Source: Mycolicibacterium komanii
Lineage (GTDB): Bacteria; Actinomycetota; Actinomycetes; Mycobacteriales; Mycobacteriaceae
Reading direction: 5' to 3'
Assembly (NCBI RefSeq): GCF_001050035.1
Contig: NZ_CVTA01000055.1
Coordinates: forward strand, 124,001-188,000
DNA length: 64,000 bases
The notes below the pieces were generated by a model. The model was not told where the DNA came from, did not search any database, and saw nothing but the letters and a program-made list of their open reading frames with translations. The translations under genes were made by a program, and so were the position numbers. Below, in pieces: positions 36,249-43,695 of this stretch; within the stretch, counting starts at the first letter, position 1, and each line of letters begins with the position of its first letter.

Positions 36249-37586
36249 ATGGCTCGACTGTTCGGCACCGACGGGGTGCGCGGCGTCGCCAACCAGGATC
36301 TGACCGCTGAGCTGGCGTTGGCGCTCGCCTCCGCCGCGGCGCGCCGGTTGGCGACCGTCGGTGGGCACGCCAGACGGGTGGCCGTCGTCGGCCGCGACCC
36401 GCGGGCGAGTGGAGAGATGCTCGAGGCCGCGGTCATCGCAGGGCTGGCCAGCGAAGGTGTCGACGCCCTCCGGGTCGGGATCCTGCCCACCCCGGCCGTC
36501 GCCTATCTGACCAGCGCCTACGACGCCGATTTCGGCGTTATGATCAGCGCCTCGCACAACCCGATGCCCGACAACGGCATCAAGATCTTCGGGCCCGGCG
36601 GCCACAAGCTCGACGACGCCACCGAGGACCGGATCGAGGAGCTGGTCAGCCAGGGCCCCGGCAACCGCCCCACCGGCGCGCGGATCGGTCGGGTGGTCGA
36701 CGCCGACGACGCCCTGGATCGCTATCTGCGGCATGTCAGCAAGGCCGTCACCACCAGGCTCGACGAGCTGACCGTCGTCGTCGACTGCGCCAACGGCGCC
36801 GCGTCGGCCGCCGCCCCGCAGGCCTACCGCGCCGCGGGCGCCAACGTCATCACCATCAACGCCCAGCCCGACGGCTTGAACATCAACGAGCGCTGCGGCT
36901 CGACACATATGGAGCCCCTGCGGTCCGCGGTCGTGTCGTACGGAGCCGATCTGGGTCTCGCGCATGACGGCGACGCCGACCGTTGCCTGGCCGTCGACGC
37001 GCACGGTCGCGTGATCGACGGCGACGCGATCATGGTGATCCTCGCCCTGGCCATGCAGGAGAGCGGCGAACTGTCGTCGAACACCCTGGTGACGACCGTG
37101 ATGAGCAACCTCGGCCTGCATCTGGCCATGCGCACGGCCGGCGTCGAGGTCTGCACCACCAGCGTCGGGGACCGCTACGTCCTCGAGGAGCTGCGCGCCG
37201 GCGGATACGCACTCGGCGGTGAGCAATCGGGTCACATCGTCATGCCGGCGTTGGGCACGACGGGCGACGGTATCGTCACCGGGTTGCGGTTGATGTCGCG
37301 GATGGCGCAGACCCGTTCCCCGCTCGCGGTTCTGGCCGAGCCGATGCGGACACTGCCCCAGGTCCTGATCAACGTCCAGGTGGCCGACAAGACGACGGTC
37401 GCCGATGCGCCGTCGGTCCGCACCGCGGTCGCCGAGGTCGAGGCCGAACTCGGTGATACAGGCCGAATTCTATTGCGCCCCTCGGGAACCGAGCAAGTCG
37501 TGCGCGTGATGGTAGAAGCGGCCGACGAGGACACCGCGCGCCAACTCGCGGTGCGGGTGGCCGAGCAGGTCAGCGCGCAACGCTGA
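36249..37586 (+). CDS. glmM: phosphoglucosamine mutase
   Basis: The 445-residue alpha-D-phosphohexomutase begins [15 protein letters not shown]. Its phosphoserine loop is [13 protein letters not shown] (Ser102), the metal loop is [12 protein letters not shown], and the sugar loop is GGEQSGHIV with [12 protein letters not shown] for phosphate binding. It converts glucosamine-6-phosphate to glucosamine-1-phosphate for UDP-GlcNAc and so peptidoglycan and arabinogalactan. The start was set at ATG 36249, where the family begins. glmS lies 6 kb downstream. Confidence 0.96.
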   Translation: MARLFGTDGVRGVANQDLTAELALALASAAARRLATVGGHARRVAVVGRDPRASGEMLEAAVIAGLASEGVDALRVGILPTPAVAYLTSAYDADFGVMISASHNPMPDNGIKIFGPGGHKLDDATEDRIEELVSQGPGNRPTGARIGRVVDADDALDRYLRHVSKAVTTRLDELTVVVDCANGAASAAAPQAYRAAGANVITINAQPDGLNINERCGSTHMEPLRSAVVSYGADLGLAHDGDADRCLAVDAHGRVIDGDAIMVILALAMQESGELSSNTLVTTVMSNLGLHLAMRTAGVEVCTTSVGDRYVLEELRAGGYALGGEQSGHIVMPALGTTGDGIVTGLRLMSRMAQTRSPLAVLAEPMRTLPQVLINVQVADKTTVADAPSVRTAVAEVEAELGDTGRILLRPSGTEQVVRVMVEAADEDTARQLAVRVAEQVSAQR

Positions 37587-37626
37587 GCGTGGAACCGGCC
37601 GCCGTCGCCGCGCGTCCAACTGCTAT

Positions 37627-37923
37627 ATGGACGCATCACGTGTCGACGCCGCCACACTGCGCAGCGTGGCGCAGCAGTACCAGAGTGCCGCTGACATCAT
37701 CGATGCCGCCGTGCGAACGCATCTGAGCGGCTTGGCGTTCGGCGGCGCCCGTGCGGGCCGTTCGTATGTCGCACACGGCGACGCGGTGCGCTCGGCGGTC
37801 GAGGACGTCGTGAACCAGCTGCGGGCGTGGTCGCGCGCGTCGGCCGAGATCGCCTCCGCACTGCGTGTCTCCGTCGAGCGCTACATCGAAGCTGACGCCC
37901 ACGCCGCGGGACGGTTGGGGTGA
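37627..37923 (+). CDS. small ESX-substrate-like helical protein (Rv3440c-like)
   Basis: The 98-residue helical protein MDASRVDAATLRSVAQQYQSAADIIDAAVRT carries FGG (Phe38-Gly-Gly40) where WXG100 relatives have WxG. A second helix ends at EADAHAAGRLG. It has the size and shape of EspC/DUF2580-type type VII targets. It lies 1 nt before a second, longer protein with a true WxG, forming a likely pair. The same pair sits beside glmM in M. tuberculosis (Rv3440c-Rv3439c, from memory). Secretion is inferred. Confidence 0.72.
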   Translation: MDASRVDAATLRSVAQQYQSAADIIDAAVRTHLSGLAFGGARAGRSYVAHGDAVRSAVEDVVNQLRAWSRASAEIASALRVSVERYIEADAHAAGRLG

Positions 37924-37924
37924 G

Positions 37925-39298
37925 ATGGCTGAGAGTTTCGATGTCACAGCGCGTTTGGCCGACGGGGCACCCGGTGTCGCCGAGCTAGAGCAGTACGTCC
38001 TCGCGTGCCAGTGCCTCGGCTACCGGCATCCGGACCTGACAGCGCACCCCGGCCAGCTGCGCGACCGGTACGCCGCCGAGGACGGTTTGGACCTGGGCGC
38101 CCTCGAGACGGACTGTGCTGCACTGCAAGCGGCGGTGACGGCGGCCGAGGATGCGCTCGCACGCCACGAAGCCCAGCAGGACGCGCTCGCTACGGCATGG
38201 CAGGGAGTGGGCGCGAACGCATCCCGCGAGTTCCTGCGCCGCCACGGACAGGCAGCGATCGTCGCCGCGACGGCGGTGCGCACCGCCGCGTCCGCGCTCG
38301 CGGATCTGCGCGAACACCTATGGACGACGGTGGATGACAAAGTCGCGAAGGTGACGGCCATCGGCGACGACGTGCGAGCCCGGCGCGCCGACTGGTTGGC
38401 GGCGGCGCAGACCGTCACCACGGGCACCGGCGATCGAGCGGTCGCCAGCGAGTTGGTGGATCACGAGGTGAAGCGGTTCGTGGACACCGTGATCGGCGGC
38501 GACTGGCTCGCGGCGATGCGGTTGGCCACCGACGCGATCGAGGCGGCCTACGAGGCGGCCTACGAGGCGGTGACGGCGCAGCTCGCGCCGGAGACGGGCG
38601 CGGTGTTCGACGTCCCCGGCGAGCTCGGGCCGACCTGGACGGCGCCGGCATCGGTCGGCGCGACCGGTGTGCCGACCGACGTGACACCGCCGCCGGCCTC
38701 GGTTGGCGCGCCGCCGGCCACGATGGGCGCGGCGCCCGCTCCCGTCACGCCCGCAGGATGGGCCGCGCCCCTTGCGCCTGCGCCGATGTCGCCGGGGACG
38801 CCGCCACCGCCGGCCGAGCCCGTCGCCCCATCGTTGCCCTCGCTCGGCGGGGGAGCGCCCGACCTCGGCGGCGCGTTCTCCGGTTTCGGGCAGCAACTCA
38901 GTGACCTGCTCGGCGGGCTCCTGGGCGAGGGTGCCCTCGGCGAACTCGACGACCCGACGCAGCCCGAAGCCGACGCGCTGGATGAGGAGGAGACAGACGC
39001 CGAGGAGCCGGCCGAGGATGACGAGGAAAACGAGGAGTCCGAGGAAGACGAGGAGGCTGGGGCGGATCCAGAGCAGTCGCTTGAGCCGACGGTCGAGGGG
39101 CCGGCGTGCGCCGCTGCGCCCGCGGAGGGGGTTGATGCACCGGCTGAGGAACCTCCCGCGGCGACGGTGCCACCGGATCCGACGGTGCCGCCAGAACCGA
39201 CGGTGCCGCCGGAACCGTTGGCCGTGCCGGCTGAGCCGCCGACCACTGGGACGCCGTGCGAGATCGCTGCCGACGAGCTGCCGCAGGTCGGCGAATGA
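37925..39298 (+). CDS. WXG-containing Pro/Ala/Glu-rich protein (Rv3439c-like, candidate type VII effector)
   Basis: The 457-residue protein has an N-terminal helical region containing AWQGVGANASREFL (Trp92-Gln-Gly94) within a WXG-like hairpin. Further helices run to about residue 220. A long disordered region rich in Pro/Ala (about 235-310) follows, then an acidic segment of Glu/Asp repeats (about 345-400), then PPEPTVPPEP repeats. The shape suggests an LXG/Esp-like secreted protein whose extended tail could cross the cell wall. It starts 1 nt after the preceding small partner. No toxin or enzyme domain is recognisable at the C-terminus. Confidence 0.72.
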   Translation: MAESFDVTARLADGAPGVAELEQYVLACQCLGYRHPDLTAHPGQLRDRYAAEDGLDLGALETDCAALQAAVTAAEDALARHEAQQDALATAWQGVGANASREFLRRHGQAAIVAATAVRTAASALADLREHLWTTVDDKVAKVTAIGDDVRARRADWLAAAQTVTTGTGDRAVASELVDHEVKRFVDTVIGGDWLAAMRLATDAIEAAYEAAYEAVTAQLAPETGAVFDVPGELGPTWTAPASVGATGVPTDVTPPPASVGAPPATMGAAPAPVTPAGWAAPLAPAPMSPGTPPPPAEPVAPSLPSLGGGAPDLGGAFSGFGQQLSDLLGGLLGEGALGELDDPTQPEADALDEEETDAEEPAEDDEENEESEEDEEAGADPEQSLEPTVEGPACAAAPAEGVDAPAEEPPAATVPPDPTVPPEPTVPPEPLAVPAEPPTTGTPCEIAADELPQVGE

Positions 39299-39304
39299 CC
39301 CCGC

Positions 39305-39496
39305 TCAGGTTCGCCGGTCGGGGCCGTTCACCAGCAAGCGGACGCACTCGGCGGCGATCAACCGGCTGCGATGGTTCGTACCACAGTGATCGCACCAGAA
39401 ATGGTCGTGTTCGAGACGCTTCAGACTTCGGGACGAGGTCGAGAGTCGCACGCAGCGCTCGGAGCTGTTGAGCGGTGGGTAGGTGATCGTGCCCAT
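39305..39496 (-). CDS. small CxxC zinc-ribbon-like hypothetical protein
   Basis: The 63-residue frame has WCDHCGTNH followed by RSRLIAAECVRLL, a CxxC pair plus a third Cys that could bind zinc together with His. ATG 39496 is preceded by AAGGGGG at good spacing. It is convergent with the WXG-like gene, ending 6 nt after that stop. I do not recognise a family. The good ribosome site and the motif argue for a real gene; a chance frame in high-GC DNA cannot be excluded. Confidence 0.5.
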   Translation of the reverse strand: MGTITYPPLNSSERCVRLSTSSRSLKRLEHDHFWCDHCGTNHRSRLIAAECVRLLVNGPDRRT

Positions 39497-39630
39497 TGCC
39501 ACACCCCCTTCAGGAGTGAAACCCGGATACCCCGGATTGCATGATGGTACTCAATCTGCGATCACAGTTGGGTGACCGAAACGGTGTCAATAAGGGCGCT
39601 AACTCAACGGATTACGAGACGACGCGCTAT

Positions 39631-39659
39631 CGAAAGTTTGCTGAGTCCCGCAACTTTCG
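39631..39659. promoter_or_regulatory. inverted repeat upstream of membrane protein gene
   Basis: CGAAAGTT (39631-39638) and AACTTTCG (39652-39659), with near-matching TGC/GCA extensions inside, form an imperfect dyad with arms of 10-11 bp. It lies about 20 nt upstream of a TAGCGT -10 (39681-39686), the place for an activator or repressor. Confidence 0.5.
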
Positions 39660-39693
39660 ACCTCCGCGAGGTTTGCGCGGTAGCGTCCCTCTG

Positions 39694-40251
39694 ATGAAGC
39701 TGCGGCTGCGAGACGTGCTGTTCTTCCTAGCCCTGGGGGCGGTGGCTTCGCTCGTCGGCGACCACAGCCACGTCGTCACCGGCACCACCGAGTACTTGAC
39801 CGATGCGGTGCCGTTCGTATGGAGCAGCCCGATCTGGTTTCCGGTGCTGGTCGCGTTGGCGACGGTGTCGCTGGCCGAACTGCGGCTTCATCTACCGTCG
39901 CCGCGCACCGACGTGACCGCGCGACAAGGTCTCGCCGGTGTGGCGGCGGTGCTCGGCATCTACGTCACGACCGCGCTGATCCATACCGCTCCCGTCGTCC
40001 CGGCCACCGCGCTGATCGTCACGCTCGCGGTCATCACCTGGTGTGCACTGGGTGACGGCCCGTCGGTCGTGTGCGGCCTGCTGGCCGCGGTGACCGGGCC
40101 CGTCGTCGAAATCCTCCTCGCCAGGGCGGGCCTGTTCGCGTATCACGAAGCCTGCGACGGCCTCTTCGGCGTCGCGCCGTGGCTGGTGCCGCTGTACTTC
40201 GCGTTCGGCGTGGTCGTCGCGCTCCTGGCCGAAATCGCCGCTAAGCGTTAG
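39694..40251 (+). CDS. polytopic membrane protein, possibly INSIG-like
   Basis: The 185-residue protein has about five or six hydrophobic segments: VLFFLALGAVASLVGD, WFPVLVALATVSLAEL, VAAVLGIYVTTALIHTAP, TALIVTLAVITWCAL, SVVCGLLAAVTGPVVEILL, and VPLYFAFGVVVALLAEIA. The GLFAYHEACDGLFGVAPWLVPLYFAFG stretch recalls the INSIG-domain pattern, but that is only my motif-level impression. ATG 39694 was chosen because TAGCGT ends 7 nt upstream, suggesting a leaderless mRNA. Its 3' end overlaps the convergent helicase by 4 nt. Confidence 0.7.
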   Translation: MKLRLRDVLFFLALGAVASLVGDHSHVVTGTTEYLTDAVPFVWSSPIWFPVLVALATVSLAELRLHLPSPRTDVTARQGLAGVAAVLGIYVTTALIHTAPVVPATALIVTLAVITWCALGDGPSVVCGLLAAVTGPVVEILLARAGLFAYHEACDGLFGVAPWLVPLYFAFGVVVALLAEIAAKR

Positions 40252-41561
40252 GCGTTCGCCGGACGACGCGAGCGCGCCGGGCGTCGCCGTCGCTGCTGCT
40301 GACGACCCCGGGGGGACGACGGCTGGTGCGGCCGTGTGGGCTCCGGGCGGCTGGCGACGATCGGGTCGACGAAAGTCCGTTCGCCCGGGGCGATTTCGTT
40401 GAGCACCGGATGCGACGAGCCGGTGAAGCGGGTGATCGTCGGCTTGACGCCGGCCTTGCGGGTCAGCTGCCGCACATCGGACACCTGCTCGTCGAGCATC
40501 AGCGTCACCACCGTGCCGTCGGCCCCGGCGCGTGCCGTTCGGCCCGAGCGGTGCAGGTACGCCTTGTGCTCGACGGGCGGGTCCGCGTGCACCACGAGGC
40601 TGACGTGGTCGACGTGGATGCCACGCGCGGCGATGTCGGTGGCGACCAGCACGGCCGCCGAACCGTCGGAGAATGCGGCGAGGTTACGGGTCCTCGCGTT
40701 CTGCGACAGGTTGCCGTGCAACTCGACCGCGGGCACGCCACGCGAGTTCAGCTGCCGGGCAAGGTTCTTGGCGCCGTGCTTGGTGCGCGCGAAGACGATG
40801 GTCCGGCCCGGCGAAGCGGCGAGGTCGGCCAGCACACCCACACGCGACGCCTTGTCGACGTGCAGCACGTGGTGCTCCATCGCGGTGACCGGCGACTGCT
40901 CCGAATCGACGCTGTGCACAACGGGATTGTTCAGGTACCGCTTCACCAACACGTCGACGCCGCCGTCGAGGGTTGCCGAGAACAGCATCCGCTGTCCGTT
41001 GCGAGGGGTCTTGTCCAGCAGTCGCTTCACCGGGGGGAGGAAGCCGAGGTCAGCCATGTGGTCGGCCTCGTCCAGCACAGTGATCTCGACGGCCGATAGG
41101 TCGGCATGGCGGGACTTGACGTGATCTTCGAGCCGGCCCGGGCAGGCGATCACGATGTCGACGCCCTGGCGCAGGGCCGCGATCTGGGGATTGGGTCCGA
41201 CGCCGCCGATGATCGTCACCGAGCGCAGGTTGGTGGCCGCCGCCAGCGGCGCCAACGACGCGCTGATCTGAGCTGCCAACTCGCGGGTCGGCGCGAGGAT
41301 GAGTGCGCGGGGGCGGCCGGGGGCACGCTTCGACGGGCTCGCAGTGAGCCTCGTCACCACGGGAAGTAGGAAGGCGTACGTCTTCCCGGATCCGGTGCGA
41401 CCGCGGCCGAGAACGTCGCGACCTGCCACCGAGTCGGGCAGCGTCGCGGCCTGAATGGGGAAGGGCGAATCGATGCCGTTGGCGGCCAGAGTGTCGACGA
41501 CGGCCTTCGGGAGACCGAGGTCAGCGAACGTGGGCACGGTTGTGCCACAGGGGGATTGCAC
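40248..41561 (-). CDS. DEAD-box ATP-dependent RNA helicase
   Basis: The 437-residue protein has a Q-motif region (FADLGLPKAVVDTL..PFPIQAATLP), Walker A GRTGSGKT (54-61), LAPTRELAAQI, DEAD in VLDEADHMADLGF and the SAT box. The C-terminal RecA domain has ARGIHVDHVSLVVHADPP and HRSGRTARAG. A basic Arg-rich tail follows, as in RhlE-type helicases for ribosome assembly or cold adaptation. GTG 41561 is the best start, but its ribosome site is weak. A promoter-like TTACGC-18-TACAGT at 41682-41711 would give a leader of about 115 nt, usual for cold-inducible helicases. Confidence 0.9.
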   Translation of the reverse strand: MQSPCGTTVPTFADLGLPKAVVDTLAANGIDSPFPIQAATLPDSVAGRDVLGRGRTGSGKTYAFLLPVVTRLTASPSKRAPGRPRALILAPTRELAAQISASLAPLAAATNLRSVTIIGGVGPNPQIAALRQGVDIVIACPGRLEDHVKSRHADLSAVEITVLDEADHMADLGFLPPVKRLLDKTPRNGQRMLFSATLDGGVDVLVKRYLNNPVVHSVDSEQSPVTAMEHHVLHVDKASRVGVLADLAASPGRTIVFARTKHGAKNLARQLNSRGVPAVELHGNLSQNARTRNLAAFSDGSAAVLVATDIAARGIHVDHVSLVVHADPPVEHKAYLHRSGRTARAGADGTVVTLMLDEQVSDVRQLTRKAGVKPTITRFTGSSHPVLNEIAPGERTFVDPIVASRPEPTRPHQPSSPRGRQQQRRRRPARSRRPANA

Positions 41562-41716
41562 AGACAAGTAAAAACTCCGAAAGTTAAGTGTGGTCGTCCT
41601 GCCCGGCGCGGATGATCCGCGGCGCTCGGTGTGACGATCGAGAAGCGGCAAAAGGCAGAACAGAAGATGCCGCGCTACCCACTGTACAGGGCAAAGCGAG
41701 ATTCAGCGTAATCGGC

Positions 41717-42760
41717 CTACCGCAGAAGGCTGTGCAGATCCTCGACGAATCCGACGATTTCGCGGCGGTCGACCGAAAGTGGCTGCAGCAGAAGCGTCGT
41801 CGCACCGGCTTCGGCGAAGGCCGCCAACCGCTCCTTGACGAACCCGCGCGGTCCGACCAGCGAGACGTTGCGCACCAAGTCATCCGGCACCGCCGCGATC
41901 GCTTCGGCCTTTTTGCCCGCGAGGTAGAGGTCCTGAATGGTGTTCGCGACGTCGCCGTACCCGTAGCGGGTGGCCAGGTTGTGATAGAAGTTGCGGCCCC
42001 GCGCGCCCATGCCCCCGATATAGAGCGCCAACTGCGGCTTCACCCAGGACAACCGGTCGTCGACGTCGCCGCCGATCGCCAGGGTAGCGCTGACCATGAC
42101 GTCGAGCGGACCCAACGACGGGTCGCGCTTGGCGAACCCGGCACGCAGCGCGTCGCCCCATACTGCATCGGCCTGCTCCGGATAGAAGAACACCGGCTGC
42201 CAGCCCTCGGCGATCTCGGCGGTGAGTTCGACGTTCTTCGGGCCCAATGCGGCGATCGTGACCGGAATGCGGTCGCGCACAGGGTGATTGATCAACTGCA
42301 ACGGTTTACCCAGGCCCGTGCCCTGATCGGCGGGCAGCGGGATCTGGTAGTGCTTGCCGTCGAACTGCACGCGCTCCCGACGCCAGACCTGCCTGCAGAT
42401 CTCGACGACCTCACGGGTGCGTCCCAGCGGAGCGTCGAACGGCACGCCATGGAAGCCCTCCATCACCTGGGGGCCGGACGTGCCGATGCCGAGCCGGAAG
42501 CGGCCGCCCGAGACGTAGTCGAGCCCCGCCGCCGTCATGGCCAACAACGTCGGGGTGCGGATGTAGATCGGCACGACTCCGGTGCCGAGTTCCATGCGCG
42601 ACGTCTTGGCGGCGAGGAAGCCGAGTTGGCTGATCGCGTCGTAGGAGTACGCCTCGGCGACCAGGGCGAGGTCGACACCGGCCTTCTCGAGCTCGACAAC
42701 CTGGTCCACCGCCTGCAGGAAGCCGTCGGTGTAGTTGAGGAAGATCCCGGTGCGCATCAT
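41717..42760 (-). CDS. LLM-class F420-dependent oxidoreductase
   Basis: The 347-residue TIM-barrel protein MRTGIFLNYTDGFLQAVDQVVELEKAGVDLALVAEAYSYDAISQLGFLAAKT has LGTGVVPIYIRTPTLLAMTAAGLDYVSGGRFRLGIGTSGPQVMEGFHG. This is the standard signature of mycobacterial F420 luciferase-like oxidoreductases. It is longer than, and only distantly related to, the tandem pair near 10 kb. A TetR-type palindrome CCAACCGGTTGG lies just upstream of the start. The substrate is unknown; many relatives act on lipids or xenobiotics. Confidence 0.88.
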   Translation of the reverse strand: MMRTGIFLNYTDGFLQAVDQVVELEKAGVDLALVAEAYSYDAISQLGFLAAKTSRMELGTGVVPIYIRTPTLLAMTAAGLDYVSGGRFRLGIGTSGPQVMEGFHGVPFDAPLGRTREVVEICRQVWRRERVQFDGKHYQIPLPADQGTGLGKPLQLINHPVRDRIPVTIAALGPKNVELTAEIAEGWQPVFFYPEQADAVWGDALRAGFAKRDPSLGPLDVMVSATLAIGGDVDDRLSWVKPQLALYIGGMGARGRNFYHNLATRYGYGDVANTIQDLYLAGKKAEAIAAVPDDLVRNVSLVGPRGFVKERLAAFAEAGATTLLLQPLSVDRREIVGFVEDLHSLLR

Positions 42761-42772
42761 CGAGTTATACAC

Positions 42773-42784
42773 CCAACCGGTTGG
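42773..42784. promoter_or_regulatory. perfect palindrome CCAACCGGTTGG, probable repressor operator
   Basis: A 12-bp perfect palindrome with partial flanking symmetry (ACC..GGTT) lies 12 nt upstream of the F420-type oxidoreductase start and next to the -10-like TATAAC. It looks like a TetR-family operator; no TetR gene is adjacent. Confidence 0.55.
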
Positions 42785-42794
42785 TTGACAATGG

Positions 42795-43640
42795 TCAGGG
42801 CTTCAGCAGCGCCACAACCTTGTTCTCGAGGTCCACGGGGTCATCGGAGAACGGGTCGACGTTCGGGGCCTTCGGCAGGGGAAGGTCGGGGTCTGCGAAG
42901 TCCCGGTAGGTCTTGTCGCCGGTCAGCGTGTGCAGCAGAAAGCCGGTGATCAGCGCGCGCACCACCTTCTGGGTGCTGCGATCGGCGCCCGGCAGGCCCA
43001 CGGCGCGCGCCAGGCGGCGGCCCTCGATCAGCCCGCCCGGCTTGGCCTTGCTCACCGTGCGCAGGGTGGCCGTCTTCCAGGTTCTGGCCAGCTCGACCGC
43101 ATTGGACCGCAGCGTCATCGGGTCGCCCGGCCCGCTGAGCACCAGACCGGGTACCTGCAGGGTCGCCGCAGGCTCCTCGGCGGGCGGTGAGGTGACTGTG
43201 GGGAATATCGCAACGACCGATTTCGGCTTGGTGGGCAGCCCCGCCGCGGCGAAGACCGCCGCGGACCCGCCGAACCCGTGTCCGACCACCCCGAGCTTGC
43301 TGCGCTGCACGCTGATCTCGCCCGGACCCAGCCGCACCCCGGTGATGATGTCGAGCGTTGTGCCCAGGTCATAGGCGAAGTTGAGCGCCGACGGTGCCAG
43401 TCCGGTTTCGGTCGCCGGCGCCGCAGCGACGATGCCCCACGACGCCAAATGCTCCAGCGTGCCGTGGTAGCGGTCGGCTCCGGCAAGCCAGTCGTGGCCG
43501 AACGCGACGCCCGGCAGATTGAATCCGGCCTCGGGGGTGAACACCACACCGGGAAGCCCGGCGAAGGCCAGGTCACCTCGTAAAACGCGGTGCGGGCCGC
43601 GGCGAGTCAGGGCCTTGAACAGCTTCTTCGTGCTGGCCAC
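42795..43640 (-). CDS. alpha/beta-hydrolase-fold protein lacking the serine nucleophile (Rv3438-like)
   Basis: The 281-residue protein resembles dienelactone-hydrolase/PET-hydrolase-type folds (GVAFGHDWLAGADRYHGTLEHLASWGIVAAAP, then LGVVGHGFGGSAAVFAAAG). The nucleophile elbow reads Gly120-His-Gly-Phe-Gly124, so residue 122, normally Ser in GxSxG, is Gly. Classical esterase activity is therefore unlikely; a binding or scaffold role is possible. GTG 43640 follows TACGGT by 6 nt (leaderless-type); an in-frame GTG at 43658 is the alternative. It is divergent from glmS, as in M. tuberculosis. Confidence 0.8.
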   Translation of the reverse strand: MASTKKLFKALTRRGPHRVLRGDLAFAGLPGVVFTPEAGFNLPGVAFGHDWLAGADRYHGTLEHLASWGIVAAAPATETGLAPSALNFAYDLGTTLDIITGVRLGPGEISVQRSKLGVVGHGFGGSAAVFAAAGLPTKPKSVVAIFPTVTSPPAEEPAATLQVPGLVLSGPGDPMTLRSNAVELARTWKTATLRTVSKAKPGGLIEGRRLARAVGLPGADRSTQKVVRALITGFLLHTLTGDKTYRDFADPDLPLPKAPNVDPFSDDPVDLENKVVALLKP

Positions 43641-43695
43641 CAGACGACCGTAGCCCACACGGTTTCCGCCGGCTCTTGCACTACCCTGAATGCCT

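Noticed and set aside
38703..39389. Overlapping Arg-rich frame in the Pro/Glu-rich gene
   Set aside because: It is a frame-shifted reading of the repeat region and gives only Arg/Pro low complexity.
43641..43695. glmS ribozyme upstream of glmS
   Set aside because: Only about 50 nt separate glmS from the divergent gene, too short for the ribozyme, and no core elements are seen.
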